DNA of 64,000 nt from Leuctra nigra (GCA_934045905.1 OW203768.1:27061060-27125059); one strand, 5' to 3'. Positions 40,410-50,475 are shown, counted from the first letter of the stretch. Made by a program: numbers and translations. Notes: generated by a model from the letters alone, not told the origin.

Positions 40410-41591
40410 GTAAGTGCCATTTTGGCCAAAAATGGACTGTTGAGTTTTTTTAATAGCTTAACCCTTTAGTGCCTGAATTAAAAAATATTAAAAAAAGAAC
40501 TTTTTTTTTGATGCACTTGTTTAAAATGATGTTAAGAAAAAAGTAATTTCAGGATTTTTTTTTATTGAAGGTATTTTGGGTGTTACCGGGTGTGACATAT
40601 ATGTCACACTAGGCTCATGCAGAGTCATATTAGGCTATTTTCACATAATGTACTTTTAATGCATTTGTATTCCACATATAAATTACAATTGACAGATTAA
40701 ATATTAATTTTACATTTTCAAGCTTTTACATGATATGGCATAATACATTTGATGCAAATCCCACCATCGCACTTCGAGCACTGCGTTTTTACTACGCTTT
40801 TACATTGACTTCCGATGCATCGTCTTCTTTTATCATCTGCTACGGGTATAATCCAGTGATCAATCCTGTCGTATCGGACGATGTCAGCAACTCGGCCGAT
40901 GAGTTACTTCCTTGCGATGTTGACGGCCGACTACTTATTATTGGAAGATTTTGGTTGCGCACGAGATAATACTGTACGATTTGTCGACGAAATTCGAGCT
41001 GAGGCATATCGGAGCCGGTACTACGGGCTAAAATCCAGGCATTGTGTAGCGATACATCAATTAGCCATGTGAAGATGGACCACCACCACTTCTTCCCTCT
41101 AATCCCGATTCTGTACTTGCCGACATTCTCATCCATCCGATCTGTGCCACCCATAAACTTGTTATATTCTGCAACCAAATTTGGACGAGGGATTTGGATT
41201 TTCTTCTTATCCTTCTGCGAATATCGACTAGCAGCGGAGACAGGATCTGTATCGTGGCAAGTTGAAGCCACCGTGACAACTGCGTTATCCATCCAGCGGG
41301 CGATGATGATGTCTTCGTCTCGGCTATATGCATATTCAAACGTCCCCCTATATTTTTTCTTCATTGCTTTTGTACCTATTATTGGGCAGTCATTGGGTAC
41401 GCGATTTTCTCTTATCGTTCCCGTTCCTCCGTACCCATTGGCACTGAGATAGTTCAGCAAGTTCATGCCAGTAAATAAATTATCGAAGTAAAATCTGTAC
41501 GGTAGTTCTGGTTGAGGAAGTTCATCAATCATTTTGACCATAGGAGCAGCTGCTTTTCCAAACAACACTTCGTAATTCGGATTTGCATTTA

Positions 41592-41601
41592 GAAGCTTGC
41601 C
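41592..41601. repeat. Left target-site duplication of RHS copy 10
   Basis: GAAGCTTGCC, repeated at 42198-42207. Removing the insert and one copy leaves the piggyBac frame continuous across the site. Confidence 0.85.
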
Positions 41602-41608
41602 CCCCCCC

Positions 41609-41634
<26 letters not shown>

Positions 41635-41642
<8 letters not shown>

Positions 41643-41701
41643 ACGGCTGTCACCTTATCGCGGTGGTGGGGTTTGTGTTGGCCAATGATCCATTGCAGCT
41701 A
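41635..41701 (+). ncRNA. HDV-like ribozyme candidate, type A (upstream head of the double copy)
   Basis: The P1 5' strand is a run of Cs facing GGTGGGG; P3 is ACC/GGT; L3 is TTATCGC; P2 is GGCTGT with GCAGCT. The poly-C in front makes its exact 5' end uncertain. Confidence 0.5.
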
Positions 41702-41801
41702 CGCCGGCGAGCATATGCTCATGTGTAAGGGTTACCCATGCCGGACAGATCAGTAGTGAGGCCCAGACTAAAAGCAGCCAGGGTCGGCCTAACCATGCCC
41801 T

Positions 41802-41888
41802 CCCCACCAATGGACTGCCACCTTGACGCGGTGGTGGGGCTTATGGGACCGGCTCACATACGAGTTGGTCCCAACCAAGTGCAGTCCA
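41802..41888 (+). ncRNA. HDV-like ribozyme candidate, type B (internal head of the double copy)
   Basis: P1 CCCCACC (41802-41808) pairs with GGTGGGG (41833-41839), all Watson-Crick. J1/2 is AA. P2 TGGACTGC (41811-41818) pairs with GCAGTCCA (41881-41888), 8 bp. P3 is ACC/GGT, with L3 TTGACGC. P4 is a long hairpin GGGACCGGCTC / GAGTTGGTCCC. J4/2 is AACCAAGT, offering a C followed by CAA, as in the C-N-R-A motif of HDV-like ribozymes where the C is catalytic. Every element of the fold is present. Confidence 0.7.
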
Positions 41889-43595
41889 GGGTCGGCCTAG
41901 TCCCATGCCCTCCCCAAATTCGCGGGCCCCTCGGGCCGGCCTCCCCCCTCGAAATGGTGATCCCCCTGAAATCGGGTCCAACCGGCCCGACGCATCCCCC
42001 CCCCCCCCCCGGTCTGTCCCCATTCTAAACTGGCTTTCCCACCAGTTTCAGACTCCCCCGGATCGGGCCCGTTAGGTCGACCCTCTCCCCTTGCCCTCCA
42101 ATTATGTTCAACAAAGTTAAATATAACAATTAATGTGCGCAATATAACCTCGTCGTTGACGCGCCATTAAACCAAACTAATCTAATATAATCTAATGGAA
42201 GCTTGCCTTGATACACCTCGAAGTTCGTAAGATATCCCTTGTTTGTGTTGAGACACCAAACTTTAAATCCAAACCCTACGGGTTTGCCCCGTATGAATTG
42301 CTTGCACCCGTGGCGGCCATAATATTCTATCATCGATTCATCATAATCTTGTTCTCGAGTTGGTTTGAAATGAAGAAGGAATTTCTTCTTCAGATTGTCC
42401 ATCAACGGCCTAAGTTTAAACATTTTGTCCTCCAAATCAATTGCTGTGTTGTCAGCACAATGTACAAACCTCATTATTTGCATAAAACGGTCTCGACGCA
42501 TAGATTTATGCACCATTCCATTTCTCATATCTTCTCCGCGGTCCCAAAATGAACGTTTTTTGGGAAGCTGATTGTACCCAGACAATATCAATATTCCTAG
42601 AAAGCACCTGAATTCCTCATTAGTGATCTTAGGATCTGCAACATTTATGAGCAATGCATATCGAGTTGATTGATCCGTAAGAAATGAAATAAGTTCATCT
42701 TCAAAAAACAATTCAAAAAGTTCCGTTGAGATTTATTTCGATACTCAACGAAGTTTGGCTCTGGGAAATAGATATCTTGCTGTTTGATGTGATCTTTTGT
42801 CCAAAACACCTTTGCCCTAGGAGTTTTACGCAACACATTGGGCTGCTTAGTTTTCTTCCGCTGCGGTTCCGGTGCAGTGTCATCTGACGACGACGACTCA
42901 TCGGATAGTGCAGCCGGGTTGTCTTCTGGATCACCAATTCTATTTCCATTAACCAAAACAGCTTCTGCATTTGCTAGCAACAGTCGGCCGCTAAGATTGT
43001 CAATAAGTCCTCCGGCATCTTCGTCCGCAGAATCCTCATCGGAGAAAACGCTCGACACTGGAGGCTCTATGAATATATCACACACCTCAGACTCATCTTC
43101 GTACAATATATCTGTTATTTCCTGAAGAGAAACGCTGCAAATAAGAAAATCATCTAATTAGAGACAAAAAAATGACATTTGGACAAATTTGACATTTCAA
43201 GAGCCTAGTGTGACAAATATGTCACACCAAATTTATTTATAGATACGGCAAACAAATAATTTTAAATTCACGTATATCGATGCTTATATATACTAATGCA
43301 TATGTTTAGTTATATAAAAACAATTATTATTTTGATTCCTTAAATGATATTTAAAAATGTATTAGCACTTACGTCTTTCTATATGCTATCACTCAGAGTT
43401 TTCAAGGTAAGCTGTTCCAATAAACAGCTGTTCAGTCCGTGGCAGCAGCACTGTGATGTGTTTGACTGATGTAGTATGAGGTACAAGGTCAAATACAGGC
43501 ATGCAACCTCCAGAACAAATAATCTGGCAGTATTTGCGTGAAATATAAAATCATAAAGCATCTGTGACAAATATGTCACACAAGGCTTTAAAGGG

Positions 43596-43923
43596 TAATG
43601 ATTCCTGCATTTGAATATTCCCGCAAAAATCTTTGACCAATGGAAATCCTTTTTATTTAACATATGAAACCAAGTGATCAGCAAAACCACGCAGGTGCCT
43701 TTGTGTAATGGCGTAAAGTACTTAAAACCGATAAGTTAACGTGAGTAAAAACACGTAAGTGCTTTATATAATAGGAACTAAAAAATATTTTAAGTTTTGA
43801 GTCAATTAGTATGTGTAGTATATTTTTACATGAATTTTCCAATAAAAATTATTTTGATATACCTATATTTTCAAATTGTGATGTTTTTTGTCTCTCCTGA
43901 ACATTTTGCAAAATGGCACTTAC
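43596..43923. other. Intron-like spacer, nothing recognised
   Basis: AT-rich, between the piggyBac right end and the exon donor at 43918-43923. Confidence 0.35.
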
Positions 43924-44030
43924 GAGGTTTTGCCGCGTAGCCGACGATATGCGCTTTTTGTTTCCTTGGACATTCGGCGATAGCTTCGGGCTTCCGCAAC
44001 ATTATTCCGGTGATTGTGTTCAAAGGAAAT
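43924..44030 (-). CDS. Exon 3 of a zinc-finger/MULE-like gene
   Basis: 107 nt between acceptor TTTTAACAG and donor GTAAGT, entered in phase 0 and left with two bases. It encodes ISFEHNHRNNVAEARSYR and then RMSKETKSAYRRLRGKT. An HNH followed by 'A..YR.(L/M)S.ETK' is characteristic of FLYWCH/WRKY-GCM1-type zinc fingers at the start of MULE-like and SWIM-domain proteins. The phase agrees with exon 2 (44884-45070). The donor end is duplicated in inverted orientation at 40384-40425. Confidence 0.55.
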
Positions 44031-44257
44031 CTGTTAAAATTAATACCACCTTCACAATACACTTATCATTCCCCAAGAAATGAAATTTCCAATACATTTG
44101 TGTTTAGAATCATCTCAATTTTCATAAAATAATTATTATTCTGAAATCTAATTTTCACAAGACTTCCATATTGCGATCAATTATTTTCACATCTCCAAAT
44201 TACAGGGTATGTCTGATTTCAATTAATTGATTTTTTTAATCATTGATTTAAATCAAC
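44031..44257. other. Intron 2, left part
   Basis: AT-rich; ends with the left target-site duplication GATTTAAATCAAC (44245-44257) of RHS copy 11. Confidence 0.45.
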
Positions 44258-44704
44258 CCCCCGACGGCTGCCACCTTATCGCGGTGGTGGGGTTTGTGTT
44301 GGCCAACGATCCATTGCAGCTACGCCGGCGAGCATATGCTCATGTGTAAGGGCTACCCATGCCGGACAGGTCAGTGGTGAGGTCCAGACAAAGAGCAGCC
44401 AGGGTTGGCCTAACCATGTCCTCCCTTGAATTTACGGTCCCCATCGGGCCGGCCTTCCCCCTCGAGATGGTGATCCCCCTGAAATCGGGTTCCGCCGGCC
44501 CGAATCCTTACACCCCCCCGGTCCGTCCCTATTCCGGCCTGGCCTTCCCACCAGTGCTGGACTCCCCCGGATCGGGCCCGTTAGGTCAACCCCCTCCCAA
44601 TGTCCTCCACTTAATTCAACAAAGTTTAAAGTAAAATAATTAATGTGCGCAATATAACCTCGTCGTTGACGCGCCGTTAAACCCTAATAATCTATCTATC
44701 TATC
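44258..44704 (+). mobile_element. RHS copy 11: full-length, type A head, in an intron
   Basis: Flanked by the exact 13-bp repeat GATTTAAATCAAC (44245-44257 and 44705-44717). The head begins CCCCCGACGGCTGCC, has L3 TTATCGC and P2 GGCTGC with GCAGCT. The tail ends in CTAT units in place of CTAAT. It is antisense to the candidate gene whose intron holds it. Confidence 0.9.
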
Positions 44705-44883
44705 GATTTAAATCAACTTCTTTACTTGTGCATTTTTCAAGAATTTGAAAGTGGCTTGTCACTAAGTGCTCTTTCTATACTCTGCTAACAAAAACAATAA
44801 ATATCTGATCAAAATAAAAAAATAAAAAAAATATGTTTAAATTAAAAAATTACATTACTCTGCCAAATTACCGAGGTACTTAC
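44705..44883. other. Intron 2, right part
   Basis: Nothing beyond the right target duplication and the donor GTAAGT at 44878-44883. Confidence 0.45.
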
Positions 44884-45070
44884 TTCTACGGTTGAGTTGT
44901 AGCCAAGGCATAGATGTTTGTGCTTTTTCTTTGTGTCTCTTGTGATATGATGCATTGTAATACAGATCTTGGCAGTGCAATGTCTGTTTCTCTCCCGAAA
45001 TTTCTTAGATTTCGTCGGAATAAAATCTTCTGATGCCGCTGAATCTGCATCAGAATCTTTTGAGCTTTCA
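44884..45070 (-). CDS. Exon 2 of a zinc-finger/MULE-like gene
   Basis: 187 nt between acceptor ATATTCTCAG and donor GTAAGT. With two bases carried from exon 1 it forms exactly 63 codons. It encodes an acidic, Ser-rich stretch (ESSKDSDADSAASEDF), then KSKKFRERNRHCTAKICITMHHIT and KHKHLCLGYNSTVE. The Cys and His residues, with HNH in the next exon, fit the metal-binding pattern of a FLYWCH/GCM-like finger. Exon 1 joins it in frame. It could be a host gene or a MULE-derived gene with introns; I cannot tell which. Confidence 0.55.
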
Positions 45071-45561
45071 CTGAGAATATATATATATACTGAAATATTA
45101 AATGTGAATAATTTTTCTGGGTTATGCATCGTGTTTTAATTATTTTATTTCAAACAACGTTTCAGCTAGATAACACTAGCCATCCTCGGGTTACAGTATA
45201 AAAAGAATTTTGACATGAAGCTAACAAAAGACAGGTGATCACACATTATTAGAAAAGAGCATAGGATGTAAAAGTCAAAGTCTAGAAATTGAAATGCACA
45301 ATAATGCATATATACATGGGAAGAACTATGTTATTATGGGAAGAAACTGTGACTCCTGCAATCCAATTAGACACACATTGATTACACATTGAATTTAATC
45401 CCTTGTGAAAGAGGTAAGATATCATACTTGAAATCTAATTGTACTAACTTCTCAACATATTGACATTAAAGCATGAACTATAAAATTGACAGCAAGTACT
45501 TAGGTAATACCTTCTCAAAGAAAAATATACTAATGCTGACAAAGTAATGTGTACTACATAC
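45071..45561. other. Intron 1
   Basis: AT-rich, with a short TATATATA run at about 45080-45090 next to the acceptor. No other feature. Confidence 0.4.
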
Positions 45562-45695
45562 CTGCAATGAGTAACTGTGGCAGGAGTAGAAACGGCACGT
45601 TGTGAAACATACTTGCCTTTATTTGTTGAAGAAAACTGGAAGTGGTATATTACACGATGAATAGATCGCTTTAGCTGCGGTTTTGTTTTCGCCAA
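45562..45695 (-). CDS. Exon 1 of a zinc-finger/MULE-like gene
   Basis: 134 nt from an ATG at 45693-45695 to the donor AG|GTATGT at 45556-45561. It encodes about 44 basic residues (MAKTKPQLKRSIHRVIYHF...) with no recognised domain. The phase (two bases over) fits exon 2 exactly. Three successive exons with matching phases and consensus splice sites make a genuine spliced gene likely, although the first exon has no sequence motif. Confidence 0.5.
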
Positions 45696-45727
45696 AATCC
45701 AATTGGACTCTTAATATAATGAGGTCG

Positions 45728-45944
45728 TTGTTCTTCCTGAAAAATGTCTCCGCCTACGTCAACTCCACGCCATCTTGTGCGTTGATGACGTCACCGATGT
45801 ACCACGTGATCCTAGCTAGAAGGATGCTTGGTGCGACTGCGCAGGTATCGCCCACTCTGTACTTCTTCCTGTCAACCTTCAGAGCATGCGCAGAAGATGA
45901 GGCTCTGCGACATGAAGAAGCAGAGTCAATCACACAGCAGCTCA
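45728..45944 (+). repeat. Dispersed repeat R3, copy 2
   Basis: Longer copy of the repeat at 9037-9158, with TTGATGACGTCACCGATGTA, CCACGTGATCCTAGCTAGAA and GCGCAGAAGATGAGGCTCTG-like blocks. Between these it holds about 60 bases missing from copy 1, so copy 1 has an internal deletion or copy 2 an insertion. Confidence 0.65.
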
Positions 45945-46015
45945 TGTCCTCCACTTATATTCAACAAAGTAAAAGTACAAATTAATGTGCCCAATATAAC
46001 CTCGTCGTTGACGGT
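45945..46015 (+). mobile_element. RHS tail fragment
   Basis: Short 3' piece: CATGTCCTCCACTTATATTC, AACAAAGT, TGTGCCCAATATAACCTCGT, then GACGG without CTAAT repeats. It abuts R3. Confidence 0.7.
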
Positions 46016-46524
46016 ATCTACTTAGTGTTGCTAACCACCAGCGATTGAATTCTACCAGTGGATTAAACCCAACTGGTAGACACTGGTAGATGAGTATTTA
46101 AGGAAGTTTACTTTATTAAGTAGCGTGTAATCTCAGGCCGATCGCGTACAATGGAACATAACATTATTAGAAGAGCAAGAGTGTTGAAAGATGCTCCCCC
46201 ATTAAGTAGCCACTTCTCGGTCGATAAGTTTGTCTCTAGTTGCCTCTGGTGTAAAAAGTATTCACTGTTAGCTGTTAAACAGAATAAGTAAAAATAAGTT
46301 CAAGTTAAACTAAACGATACCTTTAAATCTATCTAAATTAATTTATGATTAGAAAAATGGTTCTAGTCGTCCTTCAGTAGGAAAAACTAGAGGAAGAACA
46401 ACATCTGAACAAATAATACTGGAAAATAGATCAATATAAGGATTTTGATATAAAAAAAATTGACCCTAACAATATTGCGAGTCTAAAAATGGGGTTTCAT
46501 GGAAAACTTGCATTGGTTAGGATG
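46016..46524. other. Intergenic, nothing recognised
   Basis: No supported feature. Confidence 0.35.
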
Positions 46525-46990
46525 ATTTCAGTTTCAGTTTCAGTTTGAATATTCTTTATTAATAACAAAATAAAATTAAAATTTTCTACAAACTAAGCCC
46601 CGTAGCCATAACGGCTAGTCTGTGGCAACATTTTAACATAAAACATTATTTTTCTTATGGAATACAAACATACATAACTACTGAAAAAAAAATCGTTCAT
46701 TGCAATTGAAATAACACGTTGAAATTCATTGTCATATAAACATTGAAATAATACATTGAAATTGACATTGAAATAATTATACTCTCAATAATGAAAAATA
46801 GATCAACTACAGTGAAAGAAATGCAAAATCAAATAGGGAAAAAACAACGAAACTCTTTTATGACCAATAGTATCAACCATATTTCCTTACTCATATCGAT
46901 GTAATAACCACTGCTTAATTTCATATTTTATCTTTTTGTAGCTCTCTAAAATCTTCAAATTTTGCCGGAATTTCATTAAATTCTGGATGT
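46525..46990 (-). mobile_element. LINE 3'-end fragment with a GAAACT-type tail
   Basis: On the minus strand the end is CCACAGACTAGCC-GTTAT-GGCTACGGGG..., an AT-rich stretch, and a CTGAAA/GAAACT tandem tail (46528-46548). Upstream, a short frame PDLAGYFHYPHPEFNEI ends in TGA at about 46935 and could be the last codons of its ORF. The stem AGCC/GGCT parallels those of LINE-C and the 32965 fragment. Confidence 0.5.
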
Positions 46991-47810
46991 GGGTAGTGAA
47001 AATATCCTGCCAAATCGGGGCTCAAAGCCTGGGACTTGTGCTACTACTATCTATTAAGTCTAGTCTAAATGAACTGCGTTACTAATACCATCAACCGTAC
47101 TAATTCTTCGAACAGACAGTAATCTAGACATTTTACTTAGCAAATTCATTTCAGAAGAATCGGAAGAATCGGAATTTATTCCAATACGAATTAATTAAAA
47201 TCATATGAAATGTTAATTAATGTTGAAAAATTGACCTAGTATTAATTTTAAAAACCTGGGGTTGGAAATTTTCTGTATTTGAAATATAGTGAAATGTGGG
47301 ACTTTTATGCTAAACTTTATAGAGGGCAGATTAGTAGGACTGTTCAATAAATGATCAACTTGTGAAAGAACGCGGAATTAACTCCACTGGTTAAATGTAG
47401 GAATAAGACTAAACTACTTATGCTAAACACTTAACGTATATCTAAATAATTTATGTACCTCTAGAAAAATGTATGAGTAGGTGCATTGTTTAAACCAATA
47501 CCTGGATTATTAGAGTTGCATCGTTTGCAACCCATTGCGATTCTCCATTGAGCACCCCGTTATATTTGTTTACTGTTAAATTAACACCCAAATCTAGTTT
47601 AAATGTCGCATACATCGTTGACGTCATAATCTCTTCGTTCCCACGGAACACCATTTCTGTAATCTGACATAATTCGATTACGCCTTGAGGAGGACGTACT
47701 AGACCGCCACAATTTTACAATCGATGAGCATGCTGGCCGCCGAGACTGCTACTAGTGCAGCTTTGCACGCCTGGCACGATATCGTCTTGCGGACTCCTTG
47801 AGACACGAAT
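46991..47810. other. Intergenic, nothing recognised
   Basis: No supported gene or repeat. Confidence 0.35.
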
Positions 47811-48264
47811 CCCCCCCCCCCCCCAACCCCCCCGGCGGTTGCCACCTAAACGCCGTGGTGGAGTTTGTGTTGGCCAATGATCCATTGCAGCAAGGCTGGC
47901 GAGCATATGCTCATGTGTAAGGGCTTCCCATGCCGGACAGGTAAGTGGTGAGGCCCAGACAAATGCAGCCAGGGTCAACCTACCCCTATCCTCCCTTGAA
48001 TTTGCGGTCTCCTCGGGCCGGCCTTCCCCCTCGAGATGGTGATCCCCCTGAAATCGGGTTCCGCCGGCCCGAACCCTCACACCCCCCGGTCCGTCCGCAT
48101 TCCGGCCTGGCCTTCCTACCAGTGCTGGACTCCTCCGGATCGGGCCCGTTATGTCGACCTCTGCCCATGTCCTCCACTTAATTCAACTTAGTTAAATTTA
48201 AAAATGATGTGCGCAATATAACCTCGTCGTTGACGAGCCGTTAAACAATAATAATATAATCTAA
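47811..48264 (+). mobile_element. RHS copy 13: C-rich 5' end, type A head
   Basis: A C-run broken by AA (47811-47832) precedes GGCGGTTGCCACC, L3 TAAACGC (a diverged loop), GTGGTGGAG and P2 GCAG. The body and tail are complete, with a TAATATAATCTAATT end. The head is more diverged than in copies 1, 4, 6 and 11, and no target duplication is clear. Confidence 0.8.
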
Positions 48265-48815
48265 TTCTCTATAATCGACTGCCTGCTGGCGTCACCACGT
48301 GACATGATTCAACACTTCCCATATTATCCCCGAGAAGGACAATCCACTGACCCGGATTATCACAGCCAACTGAAAAAACTCGTGAAATTTTGCTTAAGAA
48401 GATTTGAAATGTCTCTATGGCACTGATTGTTTTAATAGATACAAATGTAGGTATGCATCACTTTTTTTTAAAGATAAGAGCTGCTTCTCTACACGAAGTT
48501 TTTTTGGGGGGATCTAGTGGAGCGGTCGCTACACCCAGCCAAGTCGTACTGTACCCTCACACTCACTCAACATACCATAAATGCCTATATAAACTGAGGA
48601 GCAGACCAACTACTTTTACTGTAAGCAACAACATGGCATTTTCGGCCTACTGGATCTCAAAATTGAAAAATCTCGCATTGTTGCGAAATAACTTAATTTC
48701 GAGCTATGGCCCACCTGACAACATATACTAAATTTGGGAACAATAGGTAATGCCATTTGTGGGCTAGAGGGCCGTGAAAACAGTGAAATTACACCCCTTT
48801 TAAAACCTATCTCCA
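48265..48815. other. Intergenic, nothing recognised
   Basis: No supported feature. Confidence 0.35.
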
Positions 48816-48818
48816 TCT

Positions 48819-48842
48819 GATGATGATGATGATGATGATATC
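48819..48842. repeat. GAT trinucleotide microsatellite
   Basis: Seven or so GAT units. Confidence 0.8.
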
Positions 48843-49320
48843 ACGAAACACCGCTGTCACCGCCACAGCCTAAACGGCTTAACCGATCGACTTGAAATTT
48901 TTACCACATGTGCACTTTTGGCGTCTGAAGTGCCTTTTTATAAAACTAACCGGAAGGCGCCATTTTGAAACCGGAAGTGACGTCATATCTCGAAAACGAC
49001 TACACCGATCGGAATAAAACTATCGCCAAATGATTCAGACGGTCATCTTTATGGAATATTAATAGTCAAAATATACATTGACTATTACCGAAACCGGAAA
49101 TGACGTCATAAAAATGAAGAATCAGACTTGAATCACCTCTTACTACAATAACTACAAATTCTGAAGGCTTATAATGATACATAACATTTATAGAAATAAA
49201 TTCTAGGTGGCTGTAATTTCAGCCGCCATTATGAAAACCGGAAGTGATGCCATATCTTGAAAACGGCTGGACCTATTGGAACAATGCTTTCGCAATTCGT
49301 CATGGAATATCAAAATAAGC
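48843..49320. repeat. Degenerate internal repeats around ACCGGAAGTGACGTCATA
   Basis: The phrase recurs at about 48970, 49082 (ACCGGAAATGACGTCATA) and 49237 (ACCGGAAGTGATGCCATA), twice followed by TCTCGAAAACGACT-like or TCTTGAAAACGGCT-like sequence. Spacing is about 110-155 bp. Old, diverged tandem duplication, no coding. Confidence 0.55.
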
Positions 49321-49453
49321 TTATATTTAGCACCAAACACATTTTTTCGTAGTAACTAATTCGGAAATGGCCTATTTTTTTAATGGAATTAGTCATTGTT
49401 GCTCCGATATGTGTTAAAAGTTGTGTAAATAAACTAAAAAAACTAGTGATATC

Positions 49454-49843
49454 CCCATAAAAACACTCCGTGTAAAAATACCAGCCAAGTCTCTTCAACT
49501 ACAAAAAAAAGAAGAAATCTAAAAATTCAGCACTGAAAAGTAGTGATATCAAAAAATGGGCCAAGTCAAAACTTCATTTTAAAAATAAAAATATACTTGG
49601 CGCATCGTTTTTAAGGGCATTATAGGTATACTATATAATTAGATGCATTTGATTTTCGGCATATTCTTTACTGTTTATTTACCTACACGATGCGCCAAGT
49701 ATATTTTGGTTTTTAAAATGAAGTTTTGACTTGGCCCATTTTTTGATATCACTACTTTTCAATGCTGAATTTTTAGATTTCTTCTATTTTTTTGTAGTTG
49801 AAGAGACTTGGCTGGTATTTTTACACGGAGTGTTTTTTATGGG
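49454..49843. mobile_element. Foldback MITE with ~159-bp nearly perfect arms
   Basis: Arms 49454-49612 and 49685-49843 mirror each other almost fully: CCCATAAAAACACTCCGTGT at the outer edge, GGCCAAGTCAAAACTTCATT inside, TACTTGGCGCATCGT at the loop edge. The loop is about 72 bp. No coding. A transcript would fold into a very long hairpin. Confidence 0.85.
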
Positions 49844-50159
49844 TACAACTTACCGAGACTGATGATAGGTTGGTTTGTCGTCAGTGTCGTCCAATGTTGG
49901 CTCGACAACTCTTTGCTGTTTCTACGAGGTGGTTGTAATATCTTGTCGTTGACGTCACGGCAACATTCTCAACCGTCTCCCACCGCTCCATTTCCTTCCA
50001 TCGTTCCTAGACACAGTCTCTGTGTTGTTCCCTTGCTGTTCTCTGTTGGATATTCAGTTTCACTGCACTGGAATACACTACACCTACATCATGTTTCAAT
50101 AACGATTAAAAGAAAAATCAAGTGTGAACCGAGTCAAGTTTCCTTGGTTACAATTCCTT
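49844..50159. other. Spacer, nothing recognised
   Basis: A plus-strand frame crosses the MITE edge and has no motif. Confidence 0.3.
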
Positions 50160-50475
50160 AGGCATTCACCAGTTGTTAAACAATACCATTATAAACAATA
50201 TTAACTTATGCATTGTAGATTTTTATTTTTATGTTTCCAAGACAACTTAACGAATTTATGTGGACAGTTATCTGGATGAAATTGAAAATCATTTCTGGTG
50301 CCGCTAACAGAAATTTGTTTCGTAGTTGTTCCTGAAGAACTGTCACATAGGCCTCAATCCTCCACTGGCACTTCCACTACACTCTCTTCCATGCAGCAGG
50401 AGAGAATACCTGGGAGAACACAGTGAACTGCTCTGCCACTTACTATCAGCTGATGTTTAAACAGTGAGCACGATA
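50160..50475 (+). repeat. Dispersed repeat R1, copy 3 (longest)
   Basis: Contains all R1 blocks (TTGTTAAACAATACCATTAT, TTTCCAAGACAAC, ATCTGGATG, GCCGCTAACAG, CCTCCACTGGCACTTCCACT, TATCAGCTGATGTTTAAACA). R2 follows 170 bp later. Confidence 0.65.

Larger units (their letters stand above)
41602..42197 (+). mobile_element. RHS copy 10: double-headed (type A plus type B ribozyme), in piggyBac
   Basis: A C-rich run of about 40 bases (41600-41640) leads into a type A head (41635-41701) and the first ~100 bases that normally follow it, up to CATGCCCTCCCC. A complete type B head (41802-41888) then starts, followed by the usual body and tail. The copy is thus A-head, partial leader, B-head, body, tail, within a single pair of 10-bp target duplications. 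It inserted as one unit. Confidence 0.9.
40718..43106 (-). pseudogene. piggyBac transposase, interrupted
   Basis: Pieces in order: an acidic N-terminus (42713-43106); a frameshift near 42712; the core (42208-42711) with [15 protein letters not shown] and [15 protein letters not shown] (first Asp); the RHS insertion at VYQGKL; then (40855-41590) FYFDNLFTG (second Asp) and MGGTDRMDENV (third Asp), with KWWWSIFTWLID; and after another shift near 40855, a cysteine-rich C-terminal domain (RRRCIGSQC, TQCSKCDGGICIKC) ending at 40718. The three Asp residues match the D-D-D catalytic triad of DDE_Tnp_1_7. Two frameshifts and the insertion make it inactive. Confidence 0.85.
40458..43595 (-). mobile_element. 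piggyBac-like DNA transposon, split by an RHS insertion
   Basis: The left end is TTAA (40458-40461) followed by CCCTTTAGTGCC. The right end is GGCTTTAAAGGG (43576-43586) followed by TAATG, a damaged TTAA. Subterminal palindromes TGTGACATATATGTCACA (about 40591-40608), TGTGACAAATATGTCACA (about 43209-43226 and 43563-43580) lie near the ends and resemble transposase sites. The left one and the middle one sit in matching inverted context with CTAGGCTC. Without the RHS insert the element is about 2.5 kb, a normal size for the family. Confidence 0.75.
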
